Positions 56,624 through 64,000 of a stretch of DNA of 64,000 nt are shown piece after piece. Below the pieces are notes generated by a model. The model was not told the DNA's origin and made no database searches. It saw only the letters and a list, made by a program, of their open reading frames with translations. This DNA comes from Paraglaciecola psychrophila 170 (GTDB taxonomy: Bacteria > Pseudomonadota > Gammaproteobacteria > Enterobacterales > Alteromonadaceae), in the NCBI RefSeq assembly GCF_000347635.1, contig NC_020514.1:2542001-2606000 (forward strand), given 5' to 3'. Each line of letters begins with the position of its first letter. The first letter of the stretch is position 1. Made by a program: the position numbers and the translations under genes.

Positions 56624-58903
56624 ATGATTTTACGTTTTAGAACGCTGTTTGGATTTTTGGCTTTACTGAGCCTTTTTTCATGTGGAGGCGGCGGGAGCCT
56701 TTCCCGTGATGATAGTACAAACGGCGGAACTATTGTAGGTGGAACAGTTACGGTCACAAGAAGTATCACGCTGGCTTTTACTGATGTTAATGGACAGCCA
56801 TCAACATCACTCAGTGAATCCAATCCTTTAACGCTCAGTGCTACTGTGACTGATTCAAATGGTGATCCAGTTACTTCTACTTTGATTACATATAGGTTCC
56901 AACCTGAAGGGTTGGCTGATTATGGCAATGATGCAGGCACCGCTTCTACTGATGCAAATGGTGTGGCAACTATTCAAATAATCGTTGGTGCAAACTCTGG
57001 CGCTGGGGAAATAGTAGCTACTCTCAGTTCAGGAGAAGAAGCAACGACTACTTTTAATTCAGCTGGAACAACACTCATAGGTGAACAACCTGCATCATTG
57101 GATTTGTTTGGCAGCTCCACTCAACTAGCCTCTAGTGGCTCCGATGATATTGAACTCATCGCTTTAGTAAAAGATGCAAATAACGTACTGCTTGAAGGGG
57201 TTGATGTGACCTTTTCCGCTAATGCTGGTGCAAGTCTGCAACTTGAAAACGGTGGAAGTGTTGCGGTAACTGGTGTTGATGGTATTGCTAGAGCTACTCT
57301 TTCTACCCAAAATAACCAAGAAAACCGTACTATTGAGGTGACCGCTATTACTGCGACTTTCTCTCAAATATTAGATGTTCAAGTTGTGGGCACACAGATA
57401 AATATCAATGGATCATCATCCGCGATTTTAAATGATCCCGTTCCTTTAACCATCAGTTTGGTAGATTCAGACGGAAGTGGTATTGCAAATCAGGAGGTTA
57501 GCCTGATTGCAATTAATGGGCAATTGAGCGAGACCAGTCTATTTACTTCTTCTGAAGGGCAAATAACGGTTAACTACAGCGGTGATGTGTCAGGGTCAGA
57601 TACTGTGACTGCTAGAGCGCTAAATTCAGTATTTGATTTTCCTATAATAGTTCAAGAAGATGATTTTTCTTTTGTAGATGAAGCCACCGATGAGGAAGCA
57701 GTCGAAGTTTACCTTTATACTCCAACTGAATTGACTGTAAAGTGGTTAAAAAATGGTAGTGCGTTTGCTAATGGAACCGTCACGCTTACTTCTTCAAGAG
57801 GTCGAGTGGACGTAGCAACGGATATTACTGATAGTGAAGGTAACGTGGCATTTTTTATTCAATCTAACAATGCTGGTTTTGCTTCAATCACTGCAACAGG
57901 ATTAGATGCAGAGGGCAATGAAGTGAATGCCAGAACTTTAGTGGAATTTGTCGCAACAATTGCAGATAACATTATTGTTGATGGTACTCCCGACTCTGTT
58001 GCCCCAAGCGGCCAAACCATTACTATTACTTCAGTGGTACGCGATCCAAATGGTAACCTAGTCAAAGGTAAAGTTATTAATTTTGTAGTGGATGATGTCA
58101 GTGGCGGCACCATATCACCGAATCAATCAACAACTAATAGAAGCGGCATAGCATCAACAGTTTACACCTCCAACGCAGTCAGTAGTTTTGAGGCCGTTAA
58201 AGTTTACGCAACTGTAGCTGATACTCCCACTGTCAGTAATTTTACAAGTTTGACTGTTGGCGACAGGGCTTTTGATATTTCGATTGGAACTGGACGTTTA
58301 ATTGAAGAATCTGAGCAATCTTCTTACTCAAAAGAGTTCTCAGTTTTTGTGACTGATCCAGACTCAAATCCTGTACCTAATGCGCTTATGACTTTTTCTG
58401 CACCTCCAGTGAAATTTTCTGATGAGGGCGAATTTCGTAAAGGTTACTGGAGTTATGACGAAGATAACGATATTTGGTTACAAGTCATCACAGCTACCTG
58501 CCCTAATGAAGATATCGATGGTAACGGAATACTGGATGTGGGTGAAGATGCCAACAATAACGGAATATTCGACGAGGGTGAAGATTCCAATGATGACGGA
58601 ATATTTGATGAGGGTGAAGATTCTAATAAGGACGGACTGCTAACACCTGGAAACGTGGCAAGTATCCCTTCTAAAAGTACCACAGATGATAACGGTCAAA
58701 CCTTGATTAATATATTGTACGCGAAACAATTCGGAGCATGGGTAGACGTAGATATTTCGGTTGATGCAGAATCTGCTGGAAGTGAATCATCAGAGAGCCA
58801 AGAATTCTCTTTACCAGTTGCAGCTGCTGATTTAGTTGATGAGGCTTCTCCACCACCTAACAGTCCATATGGAATAAGTTCTAACTGTAATGACACAGAT
58901 TAA
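56624..58903 (+). CDS. Ig-like (Big_1) repeat lipoprotein with acidic EF-hand-like repeats
   Basis: A 759-residue lipoprotein: signal peptide ending FSCGGGGS (lipobox; Gly at +2), a Ser/Gly linker, then about five bacterial Ig-like (Big_1) units of roughly 100 residues. Examples are VNGQPSTSLSESNPLTLSA...VTSTLITYRF, VALVKDANNVLLEGVDVTFS-type blocks, TSSRGRVDVATDITDSEGNVAFF and TSVVRDPNGNLVKGKVINFV. Near residues 634-670 three 12-residue acidic repeats (NGIFDEGEDSND type) occur, like Ca2+-binding type-3 repeats. It has no catalytic motif. A surface or outer-membrane invasin-like adhesin or structural role is inferred. A terminator follows. Confidence 0.85.
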   Translation: MILRFRTLFGFLALLSLFSCGGGGSLSRDDSTNGGTIVGGTVTVTRSITLAFTDVNGQPSTSLSESNPLTLSATVTDSNGDPVTSTLITYRFQPEGLADYGNDAGTASTDANGVATIQIIVGANSGAGEIVATLSSGEEATTTFNSAGTTLIGEQPASLDLFGSSTQLASSGSDDIELIALVKDANNVLLEGVDVTFSANAGASLQLENGGSVAVTGVDGIARATLSTQNNQENRTIEVTAITATFSQILDVQVVGTQININGSSSAILNDPVPLTISLVDSDGSGIANQEVSLIAINGQLSETSLFTSSEGQITVNYSGDVSGSDTVTARALNSVFDFPIIVQEDDFSFVDEATDEEAVEVYLYTPTELTVKWLKNGSAFANGTVTLTSSRGRVDVATDITDSEGNVAFFIQSNNAGFASITATGLDAEGNEVNARTLVEFVATIADNIIVDGTPDSVAPSGQTITITSVVRDPNGNLVKGKVINFVVDDVSGGTISPNQSTTNRSGIASTVYTSNAVSSFEAVKVYATVADTPTVSNFTSLTVGDRAFDISIGTGRLIEESEQSSYSKEFSVFVTDPDSNPVPNALMTFSAPPVKFSDEGEFRKGYWSYDEDNDIWLQVITATCPNEDIDGNGILDVGEDANNNGIFDEGEDSNDDGIFDEGEDSNKDGLLTPGNVASIPSKSTTDDNGQTLINILYAKQFGAWVDVDISVDAESAGSESSESQEFSLPVAAADLVDEASPPPNSPYGISSNCNDTD
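58523..58630 (+). repeat. Three 36-bp tandem repeats coding for acidic 12-mers
   Basis: Units at 58523-58558, 58559-58594 and 58595-58630 encode NGILDVGEDANN, NGIFDEGEDSND and DGIFDEGEDSNK, with a partial fourth (DGLL). Each has the D/N-x-D spacing of calcium-binding loops. In-frame copy number could vary without breaking the gene. Confidence 0.85.
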
Positions 58904-58918
58904 TCTATAGAAGTAGAT

Positions 58919-58946
58919 AAAAAGCCCGATATTATCGGGCTTTTTT
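58919..58946. terminator. Bidirectional intrinsic terminator
   Basis: AAAAAGCCCGAT / ATCGGGCTTTTT with a 3-base loop. A-tract and T-tract on opposite sides let it serve both the Ig-like protein gene and astB, which converge on it. Confidence 0.9.
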
Positions 58947-58984
58947 ATATGCATGCTTTTTAGAATAAAAAGGTTAAGGTATAT

Positions 58985-60322
58985 CTACTGCTGAAACGGA
59001 TAAACCGAACCTAAACTCAACAATTGCGTCAACTCATCCAAAGCCGTTCTAGACTCAATTAGTAATTGTGGATCGCACAAATCTTTCACATGTAAAGTGT
59101 CGCGGTAATGATTATCAACCCAAGTATTTAAGCGCTCAAACTGATTGTCGTTAATTAAGGTACTTTGATTGACTGCGGCATGTTCTTTGTTGGTCATGGC
59201 GACTCTTAAGCGCAAACAAGCGGGTCCGCCACCGTTACGCATACTCTCTTTAACATCGTGGTAGTACACATGTTTGATCGGTGTGTTTTGTGCAACTAAA
59301 TTTGTTAAATAGGTCGATACTGCTGAGTTTTCTTTACAGTCAGTCGGCGCAATAATGGCCATGTCACCATTAGCTAGGGTGATAATTTGCGTGTTAAATA
59401 AGTAACTTTTAATGGCGTCTTGCACACTAACTTCTTCGGTTTTTACGCAAATTAAGTGCAAGTCATCACCCACAAATTTTTGTTTTATCTCAGCTATCGC
59501 TTGTGATGATTGATAGAAAGCTTGTTCGTGATAAAACAATACATTTTGATTACCTACCGCAATAACATCATTGTGGAACACACCCTGATCGATTAAATCT
59601 GGATTTTGTTGCACATACACCACATTGTCATCCTTAAGTCCGTGTAATCTAGCTACCGCCTGACTCGCTTCTAATGTCTGACGGGCAGGGAATTTTTTAG
59701 GTGCGGGTTTACTGGTATCAAAAGCATGGCGTCCGTACACAAACATTTCTAGACCAGTTTTGCCATAATCGCTGCAAAGACGCGTGTGGTTAGCTGCGCC
59801 TTCATCCCCAAAATGTTCGTTATCGGGTAAATGAGCATGATGGGCAAAATATTCTTTGTTGGCAAAAGTGGCTTGCAGAATTTTACCCGTGACTTGCGGT
59901 TCGAGAGAACGATGATATTTATTGGTTAAATTTGCTGGGGTAAAGTGAATTTTGCCATCACTGGTATCAGCACTAGGTGAAACCGTCGCGGCGTTCGCTG
60001 TCCACATACTGGATGCTGAACAGCAGGCTTGAAAAATAGCCGGAGCTTGTTTAGCTGCCATGGCTAAAACGTTGGCATCGGTTCCACTAAAGCCTAACCT
60101 GCGAAGCGAAGCAATGTCAGGGCGCTCCTGTGGCGCCAGAACACCTTGAACCATACCAAGGTCAGCTAGGGCCTTCATTTTCTTTAACCCTTGCTTAGCG
60201 GCCTGTTTAGGGCTGCTTGAAGCGCTAGCATTATTTAGCGAGGCTACGTTGCCGTATGATAATCCAGCATAATTGTGAGTTGGTCCTACTAAGCCATCAA
60301 AATTGGCTTCAAATTGTTTCAT
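58985..60322 (-). CDS. astB: N-succinylarginine dihydrolase
   Basis: A 445-residue guanidino-modifying enzyme (beta/alpha propeller), normal length for AstB. Motifs are [18 protein letters not shown] at the start, [24 protein letters not shown] and [21 protein letters not shown] ([19 protein letters not shown]) blocks, and the late [23 protein letters not shown] with the catalytic-region Cys. It converts N2-succinylarginine to succinylornithine, ammonia and CO2 in the AST arginine-degradation pathway. Other ast genes are not in the window, so the pathway is split or lies beyond it. Confidence 0.96.
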   Translation of the reverse strand: MKQFEANFDGLVGPTHNYAGLSYGNVASLNNASASSSPKQAAKQGLKKMKALADLGMVQGVLAPQERPDIASLRRLGFSGTDANVLAMAAKQAPAIFQACCSASSMWTANAATVSPSADTSDGKIHFTPANLTNKYHRSLEPQVTGKILQATFANKEYFAHHAHLPDNEHFGDEGAANHTRLCSDYGKTGLEMFVYGRHAFDTSKPAPKKFPARQTLEASQAVARLHGLKDDNVVYVQQNPDLIDQGVFHNDVIAVGNQNVLFYHEQAFYQSSQAIAEIKQKFVGDDLHLICVKTEEVSVQDAIKSYLFNTQIITLANGDMAIIAPTDCKENSAVSTYLTNLVAQNTPIKHVYYHDVKESMRNGGGPACLRLRVAMTNKEHAAVNQSTLINDNQFERLNTWVDNHYRDTLHVKDLCDPQLLIESRTALDELTQLLSLGSVYPFQQ

Positions 60323-60632
60323 TTAAACCTCTATTATTATTGTCTACCACTGGCAAATGGGCGATTAAAACCCAATGTTTATTATCTGGAATCGCTTATA
60401 AAAAACGAATTGTCGAGCATTATACTGTTTTAGTTTGTTATGCCAATCAGGCTGTTCGAAAATTAAGCAGTGTTAGCCACTGAAAAAAAAGAATATTAGA
60501 TAAGTATGAAGAAGAACTTGTTTTCTATTCATTTTGTCGATATATGTTAAAAAGCATTTTTGAGAGGTAATCGCCATATGGTGTATACCTAACCAATAAA
60601 AACCTATAAAAATCAAAGGTTAAAACCAATTT
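60323..60632. other. Divergent intergenic region between astB and topA
   Basis: Promoters of both genes are expected here. The 75-codon frame that overlaps the astB start (60256-60483) has no family signal. No distinct element was recognised. Confidence 0.4.
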
Positions 60633-63275
60633 ATGGCAAAACATCTAGTCATTGTCGAATCACCGGCAAAGGCAAAAACGATTAATAAATATCTCGGCAA
60701 AGATTTTATTGTTAAATCTAGTGTCGGTCACGTTCGGGATCTTCCTCACAAGGCTGTGGGCAAAGTTGCGCCTAAAAAACCAGCAAAAGAACTCAAACTT
60801 CTCTCCGAAAAAAAGCGTGCAACCTATTTGCGCGATTATGAATATAAGAAACTTGTTGATCGTATGGGTATCGACCCTAAAAATGATTGGCAGGTGCATT
60901 ACGATGTACTCGAAGGCAAAGAAAAAGTTGTTAACGAACTTAAAAAGTTGGCAAAAAATGCTGACACCGTCTATCTCGCAACGGATTTGGATAGGGAAGG
61001 GGAAGCGATTGCTTGGCACTTACGAGAGTTGATTGACGAGCCAGGCAAAGATTTTCAGCGTGTGGTATTTAACGAGATCACTAAAAATGCCATTCAAGAA
61101 GCCTTTGCTAAGCCAGGAAAATTAAACATTGAAATGGTGAATGCCCAACAAGCCAGACGTTTTCTGGACCGTGTTGTAGGTTTTATGGTATCTCCATTAC
61201 TTTGGAAAAAAGTTGCACGAGGTTTGTCTGCGGGGCGGGTACAATCAGTAGCTGCTCGTTTAGTTGTCGAGCGCGAAAGAGAAATAAAAGCGTTTGTACC
61301 TGAGGAATTTTGGGACCTACATGCAGATTTAAATACCGCAAAAAAAATCAGTTTGCGGATGCAAGTTGTCAAAGAAAGTGGCGCAGCATTTAAACCGGTC
61401 AATAAAGCTCAAACTGATAAAGCGGTAAGTTTTTTAGAAAGCGCTAGTTATCAAGTGGTAAGTCGCGAATCAAGGCCAACTCAAAGTAAACCTTCTGCTC
61501 CACTCATTACCTCTACTTTACAACAAGCGGCGAGTACACGTTTAGGCTTTGGTGTGAAGAAAACCATGATGATGGCACAACGGTTGTACGAAGCTGGGCA
61601 TATTACCTATATGCGAACTGACTCTACCCATTTAGGTAAAGAAGCTGTTGATGGCTGTCGTGATTATATTAATGAAAATTTTGGTGAAAAATACTTACCG
61701 GAAAATCCAATTAAATATGGTAGCAAAGAAGGAGCTCAAGAGGCGCATGAAGCTATTCGTCCGTCTAATGTGTTACTTAAATCTGAAGCCATTAGTGATG
61801 TAGAGCGCGATGCTCAGCGCTTATACGAATTAATTTGGCGCCAGTTTGTCGCATGTCAAATGACTCCAGCAAAATATGACGCTAGCACAATCAGAGTTAA
61901 AGCGGGTGATTTTGAATTAACCGCAAAAGGGCGTGTATTGAAGTTTGATGGTTGGACTAAAGTACAGAATCCGCAGCGTAAAAAAGGCGAAGAAGATTTA
62001 TTATTACCTGATGTGAAAGAAGGCGAAAATTTAGATCTTAGCTCCCTTGATCCTAAACAGCATTTTACTAAACCTGTTGCGCGTTTTAATGAAGCATCAT
62101 TGGTAAAAGAGTTAGAAAAACGTGGCATTGGTCGTCCTTCTACTTACGCCAGTATCATCTCAACCATTCAGGATAGAGGTTATGCAAGAATCGAAAGTAA
62201 GCGATTCTATGCGGAAAAAATGGGTGAGATTGTAAACGACCGTCTGATGGAAAATTTCGACGATCTAATTGGTTATGATTTTACAGCCAATATGGAACAA
62301 CAGTTAGATGCAGTAGCAGAAGGAAAGGCCTCATGGAAAGGAGTATTAAATGAGTTCTATGAGGACTTCGAAAAGAAGCTAGTTATTGCTGAAAAATCGC
62401 CTGAAGAAGGCGGTATGCGTTTAAATCAAGCCGTACCTACGGATATTGCTTGTGCAAAATGTGAACGACCCATGAATGTCCGAACAGCTAGTACAGGTGT
62501 GTTTTTAGGGTGTTCTGGCTATAGCTTACCCCCTAAAGAACGCTGCACAGGCACCATGAATTTAACTTCTGGTGATGAAGTAATCAAGGTTGAAGATGAA
62601 GAAGAGTTAGAAACCGAAGTGTTACGCTCAAAACGACGTTGTGACATTTGTGGTACGGCTATGGATAGTTATTTGGTGGATGAGTCTCGTAAGTTACATG
62701 TATGTGGAAACACACCCACATGTGAAGGGATTTATGTGGAAAAAGGTACCTTTAAGATTAAAGGGTATGAAGGCCCGCTTCTTGAATGTGACAAGTGTCA
62801 ATCCAACATGGAGCTAAAAAGTGGCCGCTTCGGTAAGTATTTTGGTTGTACTAATGAAGAGTGTAAAAACACCCGTAAATTACTTCGAAATGGCGAAGCT
62901 GCACCTCCTAAAGAAGATCCCACTGACTTACCAGAGTTGGAATGCGTAAAATCTGATGCTCACTTTGTACTCAGAGATGGTGCATCTGGCATCTTCTTAG
63001 CCGCGCATAATTTCCCTAAATCAAGAGAAACACGCGCCCCTAAAGTTGAGGAGCTTGCTCGTTTTAGAGATAGGATTTCGCCTAAGTTTTACTATTTGGC
63101 CGATGCACCCGCTAAAGACCCTGATGGAAGTCCGGCTATCGTGCGTTACAGCCGTAAAACCAAACAGCAATACGTGATGTCAGAAAATGAAGAAGGTAAA
63201 GCGACTGGCTGGTCTGCATGGTGTACCGACGGCAAATGGATTGTTGAAGATAAGCGTAAGAAACCCAAAAAATAA
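60633..63275 (+). CDS. topA: DNA topoisomerase I
   Basis: An 880-residue type IA topoisomerase. TOPRIM start [18 protein letters not shown] and acidic triad in [15 protein letters not shown]; active-site tyrosine in [30 protein letters not shown]. Three C-terminal four-cysteine zinc ribbons ([11 protein letters not shown]..., CDICGTAMD..., [10 protein letters not shown]...NEEC) precede a positively charged tail. It relaxes negative supercoils. The E. coli enzyme is 865 residues, so the length is normal. It is followed by a hairpin and the DUF2058 gene. Confidence 0.97.
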   Translation: MAKHLVIVESPAKAKTINKYLGKDFIVKSSVGHVRDLPHKAVGKVAPKKPAKELKLLSEKKRATYLRDYEYKKLVDRMGIDPKNDWQVHYDVLEGKEKVVNELKKLAKNADTVYLATDLDREGEAIAWHLRELIDEPGKDFQRVVFNEITKNAIQEAFAKPGKLNIEMVNAQQARRFLDRVVGFMVSPLLWKKVARGLSAGRVQSVAARLVVEREREIKAFVPEEFWDLHADLNTAKKISLRMQVVKESGAAFKPVNKAQTDKAVSFLESASYQVVSRESRPTQSKPSAPLITSTLQQAASTRLGFGVKKTMMMAQRLYEAGHITYMRTDSTHLGKEAVDGCRDYINENFGEKYLPENPIKYGSKEGAQEAHEAIRPSNVLLKSEAISDVERDAQRLYELIWRQFVACQMTPAKYDASTIRVKAGDFELTAKGRVLKFDGWTKVQNPQRKKGEEDLLLPDVKEGENLDLSSLDPKQHFTKPVARFNEASLVKELEKRGIGRPSTYASIISTIQDRGYARIESKRFYAEKMGEIVNDRLMENFDDLIGYDFTANMEQQLDAVAEGKASWKGVLNEFYEDFEKKLVIAEKSPEEGGMRLNQAVPTDIACAKCERPMNVRTASTGVFLGCSGYSLPPKERCTGTMNLTSGDEVIKVEDEEELETEVLRSKRRCDICGTAMDSYLVDESRKLHVCGNTPTCEGIYVEKGTFKIKGYEGPLLECDKCQSNMELKSGRFGKYFGCTNEECKNTRKLLRNGEAAPPKEDPTDLPELECVKSDAHFVLRDGASGIFLAAHNFPKSRETRAPKVEELARFRDRISPKFYYLADAPAKDPDGSPAIVRYSRKTKQQYVMSENEEGKATGWSAWCTDGKWIVEDKRKKPKK

Positions 63276-63302
63276 TTTTTAATCTTAGTTTTTATTCTTT
63301 TA

Positions 63303-63330
63303 CGGCAGCTCTTAGCTGCCGAATTATTTT
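63303..63330 (+). terminator. Probable hairpin terminator after topA
   Basis: A perfect 8-bp stem CGGCAGCT / AGCTGCCG with a 3-base loop (63303-63321), followed by AATTATTTT, a modest T-rich tail. Confidence 0.7.
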
Positions 63331-63356
63331 AAACTTAATAATAATGGCATTCAATT

Positions 63357-63926
63357 ATGGCCCTCTCGTTACAAGAACAATTACTTAAAGCTGGTTTAAC
63401 CAATAAGAAAAAAGCCAATCAGGTGCGCCAACAAAAAAACAAACAAGTCAAAGCGCAAAAAAACCATAATGTAGTACAAACCAACGAAGCAAAATTAGCT
63501 GCTGAAAAAGTAGTGGAAGCAAAAAAAGCCAAAGACAGAGAGCTTAACCAAAAAACCAAACAAGAAGCTGAGAAAAAGGCACTTGTGGCACAAATTAAGC
63601 AATTAATTGAAGCCAATAAACAACCCAAATTTGGAGGCTCTGGACGTAAAGAAGAAGTAGTATGCAACTTCACCGATGGTACGTTGATCAAACGTATGTA
63701 TGTCAGCCAAGTTACTCAAAAACAAATCAGCCAAGGTAAGCTTGCCATCGTAAAATTGAACGATGGTTATGAGTTAGTACCTATGCCTGTAGCCAATAAA
63801 ATTGCTGAACGTGATGAAGCCAGTGTGATGTATCGGGCGGATGATATTAGCGATGCAGATCAGAAAAGTAGTGAAGATGATGACTGGTATGCTGAATATG
63901 ATATTCCGGATGATTTGAACTGGTAG
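63357..63926 (+). CDS. DUF2058 family protein (YaiL-like)
   Basis: A 189-residue nucleoid-associated-type protein. The highly basic N-terminal half (LQEQLLKAGLTNKKKANQVRQQ, then a Lys/Gln/Ala-rich coiled region to about 85) is followed by a compact C-terminal domain (NFTDGTLIKRMYVSQVTQKQIS, KLAIVKLNDGYELVPMPVANKIAERD) and an acidic tail. E. coli YaiL is the best known member; function unclear, RNA or DNA association likely. It stands 81 bp after topA. Confidence 0.9.
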   Translation: MALSLQEQLLKAGLTNKKKANQVRQQKNKQVKAQKNHNVVQTNEAKLAAEKVVEAKKAKDRELNQKTKQEAEKKALVAQIKQLIEANKQPKFGGSGRKEEVVCNFTDGTLIKRMYVSQVTQKQISQGKLAIVKLNDGYELVPMPVANKIAERDEASVMYRADDISDADQKSSEDDDWYAEYDIPDDLNW

Positions 63927-63944
63927 AGGCACAATCGTTTTAAT

Positions 63945-63974
63945 CCCAAGGTTCATTCATAAATGAACCTTGGG
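63945..63974 (+). terminator. Hairpin after the DUF2058 gene
   Basis: A perfect 13-bp stem CCCAAGGTTCATT / AATGAACCTTGGG with a 4-base loop. No T tract follows on either strand within the window, so its terminator role is probable rather than certain. Confidence 0.6.
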
Positions 63975-64000
63975 GAGAATACTGCTCGTTTTCCATGTGA

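Noticed and set aside
58453..58683. Minus-strand serine-rich frame opposite the acidic repeats
   Set aside because: It is the mirror of the 36-bp repeats in the coding strand; an open antisense frame is expected there.

Overview
The window reads as a chromosomal segment of a marine gammaproteobacterium of the order Alteromonadales (Alteromonas/Glaciecola/Paraglaciecola-like). This is inferred from the low-to-moderate GC content, the gene families (TIGR03503, DUF2058, DUF2750, YcgL/YcgN, EfpL, DUF2989-like, AstB) and the rnhA/dnaQ divergent pair followed by tRNA-Asp. No phage, integron or CRISPR array is visible.

Layout. 1-3792: a molybdoenzyme fused to a ferredoxin and an NAD(P)H:ferredoxin reductase module, cut by the left edge. 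3793-4549: decayed DNA. 4565-8638: DCC-family thiol oxidoreductase, acyl-CoA ligase, small lipoprotein and a short Rho paralogue without the RNA-binding domain. 9354-14051: metallophosphoesterase lipoprotein and a translationally coupled PrnB-like heme protein/PLP enzyme pair. 14165-25364: accessory region rich in broken genes (patatin, serine hydrolase, DTW-domain protein, M1 aminopeptidase), an octamer microsatellite at the end of a lipoprotein gene, MetY and SMP-30.

26707-33713 is a complete nitrate-uptake and sensing locus: NasT (ANTAR antiterminator), NasS (nitrate sensor), then a leader containing a candidate NtrC site, a sigma-54 -24/-12 promoter, two hexaloop hairpins and an intrinsic terminator, followed by NrtA, NrtB, an NrtD-type ATPase and an outer-membrane porin closed by a strong terminator. 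Nitrogen limitation (NtrC/sigma-54) would start transcription, and nitrate (NasS releasing NasT) would let it pass the terminator. No assimilatory nitrate or nitrite reductase lies in the window.

33840-54933 is mostly housekeeping: DoxX, VOC protein, RNase HI, DnaQ, TIGR03503, tRNA-Asp, CNNM-type transporter, LolD-LolE (no adjacent LolC), YdeP-type molybdoenzyme, EfpL, YoaA helicase, TsaB, Slp lipoprotein, hydrolase, FadD, then the compact chain RNase D - YcgL - lytic transglycosylase - FAH hydrolase, and YcgN. 55088-63926 holds a dicarboxylate symporter, an Ig-like repeat lipoprotein, AstB, TopA and a DUF2058 protein.

Four genes are broken by what looks like a single-base change in a homopolymer (patatin, serine hydrolase, DTW protein, a small STAS-like ORF). 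These may be sequencing errors; the M1 aminopeptidase, with stops and several frameshifts, is a true pseudogene.
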